This document shows positions 13,426 through 20,580 of a stretch of DNA of 28,538 nucleotides, one piece after another. The number at the start of each line of letters is the position of its first letter. The first letter of the stretch is position 1. The stretch lies in contig CAYIJI010000005.1 of assembly GCA_964363695.1 (NCBI GenBank), forward strand, positions 1-28,538, in the 5' to 3' direction. The position numbers were made by a program, and so were the translations under genes. The notes below the pieces were generated by a model that saw only the letters and a list, made by a program, of their open reading frames with translations, was not told the origin of the DNA and made no database searches. The DNA is from JAMCZZ01 sp964363695 (GTDB lineage Bacteria > Patescibacteriota > UBA1384 > XYA2-FULL-43-10 > 1-14-0-10-43-13).

Positions 13426-14217
13426 TTAATATTTTTCTTCTTCGTCAAACTTCTCGTAAGTCCCCAGCACAGCCATAGAAAAAAGTATTATCCAGAAAAT
13501 TAACTCTTCTAGTGGAAATCTAATATTAGAAACTTGAATCCAGCCAATAAACTGAGTACTAGGAAATGTCCAGCAACCCAATTGTAGAGCTGTGATCTCA
13601 AATATAAAACTAAGATAAAAGAAATAAGCGGCTGTTTTAAGAAATCGAGTCGAAAGATTGGGTTTTCTTAGAGGCTCTCCAATCGCAGGAACTGCAATTA
13701 ACGCTAATCCAAATAAAAAGTAAAAATAGGGAATGTTCAAAATCTCCGGCTTCTGCCAAAGAAGCAGCAAGAAAGGCGCCATGAGTAAAAGTCCGATAAT
13801 TATGACATATCTTAGACGCCTACCCCATAACCCTTGAGAATAATGCCTGTCTAAAAAGTACTTATAGAAGATGATGACAGAATAAAAATTAAAGAACGCC
13901 CAGATTAGTTGTTCAACTTGAGTAACGCCAAAGAATCTGACAGTTGAAATAGAAGAAGGAATGATCCATTGGTCTGTTCTTTGCCCAATGTAATCAACCA
14001 CCAATATGGCTGGAATGCTGGCCAATAAAGAAAAAATAAATGTTTTCTTTATATATTTTGGCGCTCTAAAAGATAGATATATACCTGGGGTAGCGAGGAA
14101 AAAAATAATAGTCCAAAAATAATTTGCTTTGATTATTAATGAGACAATGGCGGCAAGTATCGGCATTAAGAGCAATATTGGCAAATCTAGATGCCCACGC
14201 TTAAATTTTTCAGTCAT
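13426..14217 (-). CDS. Lycopene-cyclase-domain (CrtYc/d-like) membrane protein
   Basis: A 263-aa polytopic membrane protein with about seven to eight hydrophobic segments. Two places resemble the lycopene cyclase domain of CrtYc/CrtYd and CarR: WIIPSSISTVRFFGVTQVEQLIWAFFNF (about 84-112) and WTFPSTQFIGWIQVSNIRFPLEELIFWIIL (about 217-246). Each has a W.(I/F)P turn followed by the (P)xE motif at the start of a helix; the first is degenerate (VTQVEQ), the second canonical (FPLEEL). CrtYc/d-type enzymes cyclise lycopene ends, but no other carotenoid gene is nearby. It is probably co-transcribed with the PH-domain gene, whose stop lies 15 nt upstream. Function is inferred from motifs only. Confidence 0.6.
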   Translation of the reverse strand: MTEKFKRGHLDLPILLLMPILAAIVSLIIKANYFWTIIFFLATPGIYLSFRAPKYIKKTFIFSLLASIPAILVVDYIGQRTDQWIIPSSISTVRFFGVTQVEQLIWAFFNFYSVIIFYKYFLDRHYSQGLWGRRLRYVIIIGLLLMAPFLLLLWQKPEILNIPYFYFLFGLALIAVPAIGEPLRKPNLSTRFLKTAAYFFYLSFIFEITALQLGCWTFPSTQFIGWIQVSNIRFPLEELIFWIILFSMAVLGTYEKFDEEEKY

Positions 14218-14232
14218 GCAATTACCTCTCTT

Positions 14233-14715
14233 CTACTTTATGCCGGCGATTTTTTGCTGGACTTGATAAGGGTTGGCAATATTTTTGGCCCTGATCTCGC
14301 TCCCCTCGCTAACTCCAGCCGTCCTAATTATGAGATCGCCAAACTTAAACATTGTCCGGAAAATTCCCGAGGTCTCAGACGCCACGTCCTGAATTTTATC
14401 AATTTCTGTTTCCGTGATTTTTCTCTTCCAAAACCCGTTCTGACCAACGTTAATAACTCTTTGGTTAGTAATAACAAAAACACTCTGGCTGTAGTCAAAG
14501 TAAACCCTGAAGAAAATGCCAAAAGCAATCAGAGCCGCTATCAATATAAGAAGTCCCGAGTACTGGCTAGGCCAAAAAAGATAAACCGAGATACCTGCAA
14601 CCAAAACAATAATCGATTTTAGACCCGAGGGAAAAAGAATAAAAGGGTGGTTTTTAACCGCATCAATCACCCGTTCCCCTTGCCTCTGGCCGCTGAATGA
14701 AAATACTTTATCCAT
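14233..14715 (-). CDS. Membrane-anchored bacterial PH-domain protein
   Basis: A 160-aa protein with a cytoplasmic N-terminus, a hairpin of two membrane helices (about 31-48 and 53-72), and a C-terminal bacterial pleckstrin-homology domain of the YdbS/bPH2 kind: YSQSVFVITNQRVINVGQNGFWKRKITETEIDKIQDV followed by G-D-L-I-I-R-T-A-G. Its role is not defined in the family; association with the membrane or protein assemblies is usual. It is upstream of the lycopene-cyclase-domain gene with a 15-nt gap, so the two form a likely operon. Confidence 0.8.
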   Translation of the reverse strand: MDKVFSFSGQRQGERVIDAVKNHPFILFPSGLKSIIVLVAGISVYLFWPSQYSGLLILIAALIAFGIFFRVYFDYSQSVFVITNQRVINVGQNGFWKRKITETEIDKIQDVASETSGIFRTMFKFGDLIIRTAGVSEGSEIRAKNIANPYQVQQKIAGIK

Positions 14716-14842
14716 ACATTTAGTTTAACAGAAAAGGCTAAACAATTTAAAATTTAAAATTTAAAATCAATTTAAAAATCTTAATTTTAAAACATTTTAA
14801 ATTAATCATTAATAATTTATTTTAAATTCTAAATTGAAAATT

Positions 14843-15946
14843 TTAAATTTGTTTGTTGGCTCGCTTCGCCATATAATTCAATCCCCTTGTAATCATCACC
14901 AACAAAAGAACCAGAATAATTGCGGCTATCATTTTATTTCTAGAAGTCGAACGAAGTGCAACCCACCCGAAAGCTGCGGAAATGACGTAAATTGATAAAA
15001 TCGCTTGACGCTGCGAAAATTTTGCTTTTAGAAACCGATGATGTAAATGGGTTTTGTCCGGTGTTGTAAAAGGATTCTCCTTCCGGTAAATCCTACCGGC
15101 AAAAACCAAAAGACCGTCAACAATTGGGAAACCGAGCACAAGAAAGGCGGTTGCAAGCTTTCCACCGGAAATGAGCGGCAAAACACCAAGCATAAAACCA
15201 AGAAAAGCGCTTCCTGAATCGCCCATAAATATCTTTGCCGGAGGGAAATTCCAAACCAAAAAGCCAACGCAAGATCCGGCCAAAATAATCGATATTAAGG
15301 CGACCGCCGGCTGGTTTACGGCTAAGCTAACCGAGAGAAGAAAAATAACGAATGCCGCTATGCCAGAAACGCCTCCTGCCAGACCATCAACTCCGTCGAT
15401 GAAATTGATCACATTCATCATCCCAACCATCCAAATTAAAGTCAAAAGATCGGACCACAGAGAAAAATGGTAAATAGTGCCGTTCATACTCAGGATCGGC
15501 ACATACACAGAGTTTAAATTCAAAGTTCCGCCAAAAGGGTTGGGCAATGTATTTATTCCGATGCCTGAGGCAATCACGACCAAGGTAACAACTAATTGGA
15601 AAAAGAACTTTTGCCATGCTTTTAGCCCGAAAATGTCATCGAGAAGCATTGAAAAAGCGATAGTGGTTCCGCCCAAAAGAATCGCCGCCAAATGCTTATC
15701 CAGTGACAAGAACCACTCCCCGCCGCCAAAAGACGGGCCTTTTGGTGAAATGATAAAGTAAACCAGCGATACTAATAAAAAAGACAAAAAAATAGCCGTC
15801 CCGCCGATTCTCGGAACAGGATTTTTGTGAATATCCCGTTCTCGCGGTATTGAAACGATGTTATATTTGTAACCGATTCGACGAAAAAATCCCGCCAATA
15901 TCATTGATATTACTAGAGCGAATGAGAATGGAAAAAGATAATTCAT
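14843..15946 (-). CDS. wecA: WecA/MraY-family polyprenyl-phosphate sugar-phosphate transferase
   Basis: Integral membrane enzyme that moves a sugar-1-phosphate (commonly GlcNAc-1-P) from UDP-sugar to undecaprenyl phosphate, the first step of glycan or wall-polymer assembly. The 367-aa protein has about ten membrane helices and the family motifs in order: GGTAIFLSF near 48, LLDDIFGLKAWQK (catalytic Asp pair), NVINFIDGVDGLAGGVSG, FMGDSGSAFLGFMLG, and the cytoplasmic HLHHRFLKAKFSQRQ typical of WecA/TagO rather than MraY. The 127-nt region downstream is AT-rich TTTAAAATTT repeat. No other glycan genes adjoin, though galU lies about 11 kb away. Confidence 0.9.
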   Translation of the reverse strand: MNYLFPFSFALVISMILAGFFRRIGYKYNIVSIPRERDIHKNPVPRIGGTAIFLSFLLVSLVYFIISPKGPSFGGGEWFLSLDKHLAAILLGGTTIAFSMLLDDIFGLKAWQKFFFQLVVTLVVIASGIGINTLPNPFGGTLNLNSVYVPILSMNGTIYHFSLWSDLLTLIWMVGMMNVINFIDGVDGLAGGVSGIAAFVIFLLSVSLAVNQPAVALISIILAGSCVGFLVWNFPPAKIFMGDSGSAFLGFMLGVLPLISGGKLATAFLVLGFPIVDGLLVFAGRIYRKENPFTTPDKTHLHHRFLKAKFSQRQAILSIYVISAAFGWVALRSTSRNKMIAAIILVLLLVMITRGLNYMAKRANKQI

Positions 15947-16221
15947 AAGCTAGAATCTCGAATCATGAATGATGAATCATGAATGTTTATATTGATTGGT
16001 CATCTCGACATCGTGAGTGGTTTCACGACGAGAGATATACAAATTAATGAGTTGGAATAGATCGAAGTAGCTAATAGCTTGTAGATTTCTCGCCTCCCGC
16101 CCTTTTTACAAAAGAGCTGGATGGGGCGAAATGACAAATGTTGTTAAGGGTTCGCTTTATAAGATGAGTTATAAATTCAATATAGCCCATGATTCATAAT
16201 TCATAATTCATAATTCTGGTT
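15947..16221. other. Repeat-rich gap between ndk and the WecA-family gene
   Basis: It holds GAATCATGAATGATGAATCATGAATG near 15961-15985, a TTCTCGCC...GGGGCGAAATGACA repeat at 16084-16137, and tandem ATTCATAATTCATAATTC at 16192-16216. No supported gene was seen. Confidence 0.6.
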
Positions 16222-16833
16222 CTAGAACATAGCACTATGATCTGCCCGAGTGTAGTCATATATTTCTTCCTGCGCAAACCAATGGCCGATTTCGTGCTCA
16301 GCTTCTACTTTGTTTTCTGAAGCGTGAATAAGGTTCTTGACCGCCCTCTTATTTAAGTTGGCAGAAGCAGGAGAATCAACTGAATAATCTCCCCTTATTG
16401 TGCCGATTTCCGCTTTGTTCGGCAAAGTCGGACCGGTAACTTTTCTCACCATATCAATCGCATGAATTCCCTCGACCACCATAGCAACAACCGGAGCTTC
16501 TGTCATATAATTTATCAACCACTCCCGAACCATCTTGCCGGCTTCTTTTTTGTCTCCTGTCCCCATTACATCCACAGGATCCAAGCCATATTTTTCATAT
16601 GTCTCAAATCCTTTTCCTCCAAGCCGTTCAATCCATGCCTCATCCTTTGGATAATGATCGTTAAGATGTTCGAGGGTAGGCTTGACCATCTTAAGTCCTA
16701 CGACTTTTAATCCTCGTTTTTCGAATCGAGCGATTATTTCTCCAATTAAGCCTCTTTGCACTCCATCGGGCTTAACCATCACAAAAGTGCGCTCAATTGC
16801 CATATTCCTGTCTAATTCTTTTCTTTCTTCCAT
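16222..16833 (-). CDS. ndk: Nucleoside diphosphate kinase, long form
   Basis: Transfers the gamma-phosphate between nucleoside tri- and diphosphates through a phospho-histidine. MVKPDGVQRGLIGEIIARFEKRGL (19-42) is the family N-terminus, GTIRGDY (144-150) the nucleotide site, and His170 in NLIHASEN the phosphorylated residue. The protein has 203 residues against about 140-150 usual. The surplus is a 25-30 residue insertion between HYPKDEAW and NYMTEAPVVAMV (about 65-108), as in a subset of CPR and archaeal forms, plus a ten-residue N-terminal lead. Start 16833 is supported by AGGAG 5-6 nt upstream; ATG 16803 is the alternative. Confidence 0.93.
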   Translation of the reverse strand: MEERKELDRNMAIERTFVMVKPDGVQRGLIGEIIARFEKRGLKVVGLKMVKPTLEHLNDHYPKDEAWIERLGGKGFETYEKYGLDPVDVMGTGDKKEAGKMVREWLINYMTEAPVVAMVVEGIHAIDMVRKVTGPTLPNKAEIGTIRGDYSVDSPASANLNKRAVKNLIHASENKVEAEHEIGHWFAQEEIYDYTRADHSAMF

Positions 16834-16870
16834 AATATCTCCTTAATATTCTGTCGTCCCCGTCCTTATT

Positions 16871-16952
16871 GTCATTCCCGCGAAGGCGGGAATCCAGAAA
16901 AAAACTATATTGGATCCCCGGGCTATGGCGTTGCCTCCCCGAGGATGACATT
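16871..16952. repeat. Two adjoining palindromic repeats upstream of ndk
   Basis: 16871-16898 is the GTCATTCCCG...CGGGAATCCAG hairpin. 16911-16952, read in reverse, is the uninterrupted version of 5722-5781: it lacks the 20-bp palindrome present there. Confidence 0.85.
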
Positions 16953-16967
16953 GTAAATAGAATGACG

Positions 16968-18242
16968 TTAAATCTTTAATAATTCTACCAATTTCCCCTT
17001 ATCAAATTTTGGGCCGATAAAGGCAATGCCCAGTCGGTCATTTGTAAAATATTTATTTGCTGCTTCCAGTATATCATCTTCGGTAATCTTCTGATAAATT
17101 TTTACAAGCTCTCCCGGAGTTTTGATTTTCCCTAGGAGCAATTCATCTGTCGCATAATGATGAACCAATTCTTCTGAGTCTTCAAATTTGATTAATATTT
17201 TGCCGTTAATAATTTCTTTAGCCTTTTGCAGTTCAGAAGGCTCCACTTTTTCTTCTTTAATTTTCTTATATTCGCCGATAATGGCGCTGATTGTCTCTTC
17301 TACTTTTTCATGCGGGACACCAGCTTGAGTCACCAGTGTTCCTGCTTCAATATAATTATTTGTTGAAGTCCTAACTGCATAAGCTAAACCCCTCTTTTCT
17401 CGAATCTCTTCAAACATTCTAGAGCTCATTGACCCGCCCAGTATTAAGCCCAGCATTTCAAGTTTATGGTAGTCCGGATGGCCCAAAGCCACCGTTCTAA
17501 AACCAACCACTAAGTGGCTTTGCTCTGTTTTTCGCTCAACTATGTTGTTCCCTGAAGTAGTTGGAATGTTGACAGCAGGAGGAGTTGCTTTTAAATCATG
17601 TTCAAAATGGAAATATTTTTCCGCCAATTCTTTAATATCTTCTTCGCTTTTTCCTCCAAAGTTGCCTGCCAAAGCCAAAACTGCGTTGGTTGCAGCATAA
17701 TAATTTGACCGGTAATCCACCAGGTCTTCTCTTGTCACAGAATTTACAGTCTTTCTATCGCCGATAATGTCCCGCCCAAGCGCATTCTTGCCAAAAACCG
17801 CTTCCTCAAACTTATTGCCGACAATTTCCATCGGCAAATCTTCATACATATCGATTTCCTGAATAATGACCTGCTTTTCTTTCTCTAAATCCTCCGGTCT
17901 AAACAGAGAGTTAGAAAGGAAATCAGACAGAAAATCAAAGGCTTTTTCCATGTGCTTAGGGGCTATTTTGGTGTAATATCCCGTATATTCTTTGCCGGTA
18001 AACGCGTTGTGTTCCCCGCCGATTGACTCAATAAACTCTGCAATCTTGAGTCCGCTCGGCCTTTTCGGCGTGCCCTTGTAGTGCATATGCTCCAAAACAT
18101 GAGAAATGCCTGCTTGGTCTTCGCTTTCATAGCGGCTGCCGACCTTAAACAAGATCATCACCGTCACAACTCCGGTCGATTCCCTCGGCACCAAAAGAAC
18201 CCTAAGCCCGTTTTTCAATGTGATCATTTTATATTCATTCAT
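16968..18242 (-). CDS. M16-family zinc peptidase (insulinase/processing-peptidase-like)
   Basis: Predicted zinc metallopeptidase of the pitrilysin clan. The inverted zinc motif is H48-V-L-E51-H52 (GISHVLEHMHYKGT), with the distal acidic ligand expected in VIIQEIDMYED about 75 residues on. The second half contains the family signature MSSRMFEEIREKRGLAYAV. The 424-aa length fits single-chain bacterial M16B proteins. No signal peptide is evident, so a cytoplasmic site is likely. I start at ATG 18242; the open frame extends to 18368 only by reading through a tRNA gene. GGAG lies 13 nt upstream, rather distant. Substrate unknown. Confidence 0.9.
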   Translation of the reverse strand: MNEYKMITLKNGLRVLLVPRESTGVVTVMILFKVGSRYESEDQAGISHVLEHMHYKGTPKRPSGLKIAEFIESIGGEHNAFTGKEYTGYYTKIAPKHMEKAFDFLSDFLSNSLFRPEDLEKEKQVIIQEIDMYEDLPMEIVGNKFEEAVFGKNALGRDIIGDRKTVNSVTREDLVDYRSNYYAATNAVLALAGNFGGKSEEDIKELAEKYFHFEHDLKATPPAVNIPTTSGNNIVERKTEQSHLVVGFRTVALGHPDYHKLEMLGLILGGSMSSRMFEEIREKRGLAYAVRTSTNNYIEAGTLVTQAGVPHEKVEETISAIIGEYKKIKEEKVEPSELQKAKEIINGKILIKFEDSEELVHHYATDELLLGKIKTPGELVKIYQKITEDDILEAANKYFTNDRLGIAFIGPKFDKGKLVELLKI

Positions 18243-18323
18243 GAGAACAATAATACTCCGATGAGAGCACATAATCAATTGCCGGATAACAAAAAAAGAC
18301 GATTTCTCATCTTTAATGTCGAC

Positions 18324-18399
18324 TGGTACCCGCGACAGGAATCGGACCTGTGGCCTCACGGACCGCAACCGTGCGCTCTATCCACTGAGCTACGCGGGC
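18324..18399 (-). tRNA. tRNA-Arg (anticodon GCG), CCA encoded
   Basis: A full cloverleaf: acceptor GCCCGCG/CGCGGGT (one G-U), D stem GCTC/GAGC, anticodon stem CACGG/CCGTG with loop TTGCGGT, T stem ACAGG/CCTGT, discriminator A and encoded CCA. The anticodon GCG reads CGC and, by wobble, CGU. Bacteria usually use ACG (inosine) here. The T loop is TCCGATT, with C at position 55 where U (pseudouridine) is nearly universal. Confidence 0.93.
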
Positions 18400-18527
18400 A
18401 AAATAATATATTTCTCATTAATCATTTTTCATTTAACATTTATTTGCCATTTCAATATTTAAAAATTGATAAAATGATAAATTGTTAAATAAATGAGAAA
18501 TGTGAAATGACAAATGGTAAATATGCG

Positions 18528-19031
18528 CTAAAAGCGCATTAGCCTATTTATTTGATCAACAATATCCGGTCCCCTATTCTCTTCCGGTAAATGCTTCCCT
18601 AAAAATAAACGAACTTGTTCAGGATCAATGTCAAACAAAGGTAGAGAAACTTGGCCGGCAAGACGCCCTAAAAGCTGCAACTTTGCTTTTGGCAAATCCC
18701 CCGCCTCGAGCCAGAAAGATTTAAACTGGCTGAAAGCAAAAACCTTGCCGTCAGTTACCACACCGTCCAAATATAGCGAAGAAGAAATTTTCTTCGGTTT
18801 GGCCCCTGACAGGGTTGTAAAAACTAAAATTGCTGCTATCACAAGTGCGACTCCACTCCATTGACCCTGCATGGCAAAGATAATTCCGAGTATAATACCC
18901 ACAATGAAAACTGCCACAAACCAACCGGTGGTTTTCTTATATTTAATAAATTCCGGCGCCACCCAAGTGAAGATCGGTTTCTCTCCTCCCGGATTGAACT
19001 TATGCTTTGTTTTGTTTTGAACTTCAGCCAC
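18528..19031 (-). CDS. Two-helix membrane protein of unknown function
   Basis: Not recognised with confidence. The 167-aa protein has a soluble N-terminus (FTWVAPEFIKYKKTTGW), two adjacent membrane helices (about 37-54 and 58-75), and a soluble C-terminal domain of about 85 residues with alternating strands (SSSLYLDGVVTDGKVFAFSQFKSFWLE, then KLQLLGR, then VSLPLFDIDPEQVRLFLGKHL). This suggests a PH-like or DUF5673-like fold. The layout resembles the PH-domain protein at 14233-14715 but no sequence motif is shared. The stop codon lies within a short hairpin, ATGCGCT/AGCGCAT (18523-18539). It sits between tRNA-Ser and tRNA-Arg on the same strand. Confidence 0.65.
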   Translation of the reverse strand: MAEVQNKTKHKFNPGGEKPIFTWVAPEFIKYKKTTGWFVAVFIVGIILGIIFAMQGQWSGVALVIAAILVFTTLSGAKPKKISSSLYLDGVVTDGKVFAFSQFKSFWLEAGDLPKAKLQLLGRLAGQVSLPLFDIDPEQVRLFLGKHLPEENRGPDIVDQINRLMRF

Positions 19032-19133
19032 ATACCCTCCTCTATGTTAAGAATACAGATAACAGTTAGACAGATAACAGTAGTAATATTCCCTTATTTC
19101 GTTCTGATATCTGTGTTCTGATATCTAATTTAT

Positions 19134-19228
19134 TGGCGGAGAGGGAGGGATTCGAACCCTCGATACGGTTTTAACACCATATACCGGTTTAGCAAACCAG
19201 CGCACTAGGCCAACTATGCGACCTCTCC
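19134..19228 (-). tRNA. tRNA-Ser (anticodon GCT), CCA encoded
   Basis: Class II tRNA of 95 nt: acceptor GGAGAGG/CCTCTCC, anticodon stem CTGGT/ACCGG with loop TTGCTAA (GCT, reads AGC/AGU), long variable arm ATATGG...CCGTAT, T arm GAGGG-TTCGAAT-CCCTC, then G and CCA. Confidence 0.95.
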
Positions 19229-19242
19229 GAAATTATAATTGC

Positions 19243-19452
19243 GTCATCCCAGACTGCAAGCTTGCCTTCGATTCCACTCTCTTCGAGTCTGAGCGACGAG
19301 GTCACAGACCTCCCATTCGACAAGCTCAGGGCCTGAGTGGAAATCGAAGGCAGAGTCGATGACAGGCCCTGAGCCTGTCGAACGGGAGATCTGGGATCCA
19401 GCTGAAAAACACAGTATCATTAAATCTGGATTCCCGCCTTCGCGGGAATGAC
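19243..19452. repeat. Nested palindromic repeat cluster
   Basis: Outer arms GTCATCCCAGACT (19243) and ATCTGGGATCCAG (ending 19401) enclose a second palindrome, GCCTTCGATTCCACTC (19264-19279) with GAGTGGAAATCGAAGGC (19335-19351), and paired CGACAAGCTCAGGGC and GCCCTGAGCCTGTCG strings. A GATTCCCG...CGGGAATGAC hairpin follows at 19429-19452. It occupies most of the 339-nt gap before 19568; an open frame across it is a repeat artefact. Confidence 0.8.
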
Positions 19453-19511
19453 AATATACACGAATTCTCATCTTAAATTAAAGTAACATAAAACCGTGTT
19501 GAATTAAAGTA

Positions 19512-19540
19512 TTGTAATTCATTTCAAAAAAAGGCATAAT
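19512..19540 (+). promoter_or_regulatory. Promoter of the CPHC/CSIC gene pair
   Basis: TTGTAA (19512-19517), 17-nt spacer, CATAAT (19535-19540), one mismatch from consensus in the -10 box. Start expected near 19547, giving a leader of about 20 nt with TGGAG before ATG 19568. Confidence 0.6.
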
Positions 19541-19567
19541 CGACTTGTTATTAATTTTGGAGCTAAG

Positions 19568-20017
19568 ATGAAGAAGATTTTACTTTTTGTTGTCGTTGTA
19601 CTCATTATTATCGCCGGGGCTTGGGGTTTTTCAAAAAGCAAAAAAACAGATACGAAAGAAGCTGTTAAAACAGAAGACAGCCAATCTTCCGATAATGGAG
19701 CTGTAGCAGGTGCCTCAACAATAAAATCAACTCCGGGAAGCGAAATTGTTTTATTTTACGGCGAAGGCTGTCCTCATTGTAAAAAAATTGAGGAGTTCAT
19801 TAAAACAAATAAGATTGATGAAAAAGTTCAGTTTGACGTAAAAGAAGTTTGGTACAACAAGGAAAATGCAACAGTGATGCAAGGGAAGGCCGATGTTTGC
19901 AAAATTCCTAAGGAAGAATTAGGCGTTCCTCTGCTTTTTGACGGCCCAAATTCTAAATGTTATGTAGGTGAAATAGAAATTCAGGATTTCTTTAAGTCTA
20001 AAACTGGAGCAAACTAA
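19568..20017 (+). CDS. Membrane-anchored thioredoxin-like protein with CPHC active site
   Basis: Predicted extracytoplasmic thiol-disulfide protein. Residues 4-20 form an uncleaved-looking signal anchor, followed by a Ser/Thr/Lys-rich linker and a small thioredoxin-fold domain: IVLFYGEGCPHCKKIEEFI with C68-P-H-C71, and GVPLLF supplying the cis-proline. CPHC is the DsbA-type dithiol. Two further cysteines (ADVCK, SKCYVG) could form a second disulfide. GGAG stands 5 nt before ATG 19568. The stop codon is immediately followed by the ATG of the next gene with no gap, which strongly suggests coupled expression and a shared role. Confidence 0.8.
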   Translation: MKKILLFVVVVLIIIAGAWGFSKSKKTDTKEAVKTEDSQSSDNGAVAGASTIKSTPGSEIVLFYGEGCPHCKKIEEFIKTNKIDEKVQFDVKEVWYNKENATVMQGKADVCKIPKEELGVPLLFDGPNSKCYVGEIEIQDFFKSKTGAN

Positions 20018-20470
20018 ATGTGTTCAATATGCACGATAGCCGCAGGCACAGGGGTAATCATCTTCCGTAAGCTCGGTATAGACGATTCTATCACCGGAAT
20101 CTGGCTGGGCGGCTTGCTCATTTCAGCCACACTTCTGACGATCAATTGGATGCGGTCAAAAAAATGGCGTTTCTTTGGTTTAAATTTCATAACCGGCGCC
20201 GCCTACTACGCTGCCGTGCTAATTCCCTTTTATCAAAAAAATATTATAAGTAAAGCGGTTTTAGGCAACCACTACCAAACGATCTTTGGCATCGACAAGC
20301 TTGTCTTAGGCATTGTTCTCGGCAGCATTTTCCTTTTGTCAGGCGTCATAATTTATGAGATCATAAAAAAGAAAAACAACGGCCACGCTCATTTCCCATT
20401 TGAAAAAGTAGTTTTGCCCATCTCTCCGCTCATAATCTTGTCTATCGTTTTTTATTTCCTGACTAAATAA
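20018..20470 (+). CDS. Polytopic membrane protein with N-terminal CSIC motif, partner of the CPHC protein
   Basis: A 150-aa membrane protein with four or five hydrophobic segments. It opens with M-C2-S-I-C5-TIAAGTG, then RKLGIDDSITGIWLGGLLISATLLTINW. Proteins with this C-x-x-C-T-x-A-x-G opening are, to my recollection, recurrent in CPR genomes, but I know no assigned function. The dithiol at the membrane face and the exact junction with the CPHC gene suggest electron transfer between the two, in the manner of DsbB/VKOR or CcdA partners; it lacks the motifs of those families, so this is inference. There is no separate ribosome-binding site beyond the end of the upstream gene. Confidence 0.7.
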   Translation: MCSICTIAAGTGVIIFRKLGIDDSITGIWLGGLLISATLLTINWMRSKKWRFFGLNFITGAAYYAAVLIPFYQKNIISKAVLGNHYQTIFGIDKLVLGIVLGSIFLLSGVIIYEIIKKKNNGHAHFPFEKVVLPISPLIILSIVFYFLTK

Positions 20471-20485
20471 TAAAACCCCATTACT

Positions 20486-20577
20486 GTCATTCTGGACCTG
20501 CCTGCCGGCAGGCAGGCTTGTATCCGGAATCTATACAATCAATTAATTACTGGATCCTGAATCAAGTTCAGGATGAC
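20486..20577 (+). repeat. Two-hairpin composite repeat with inserted 20-bp palindrome
   Basis: It matches 26028-26092 in order: GTCATTC(C/T)GGA...CTTG(T)ATCCGGAATCTATACAAT, then CTGGATCC..AATCAAGTT..GGATGAC. Here CCTGCCTGCCGGCAGGCAGG (20497-20516) is inserted in the loop of the first hairpin. The composite ends 3 nt before the next gene's ATG and supplies its only ribosome-binding-like AGGA. Confidence 0.85.
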
Positions 20578-20580
20578 AAA

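Noticed and set aside
13426..15946. Carotenoid/retinal or surface-glycan biosynthetic cluster
   Set aside because: Only one lycopene-cyclase-domain gene and one WecA-family gene are present, without other pathway members next to them.
18243..18368. N-terminal extension of the M16 peptidase frame
   Set aside because: It reads through the 3' half of the tRNA-Arg gene; ATG 18242 gives the normal family N-terminus.
19244..19471. 75-codon open frame on the minus strand
   Set aside because: Entirely within nested palindromic repeats (HSREGGNPD and similar peptides are translated repeat).
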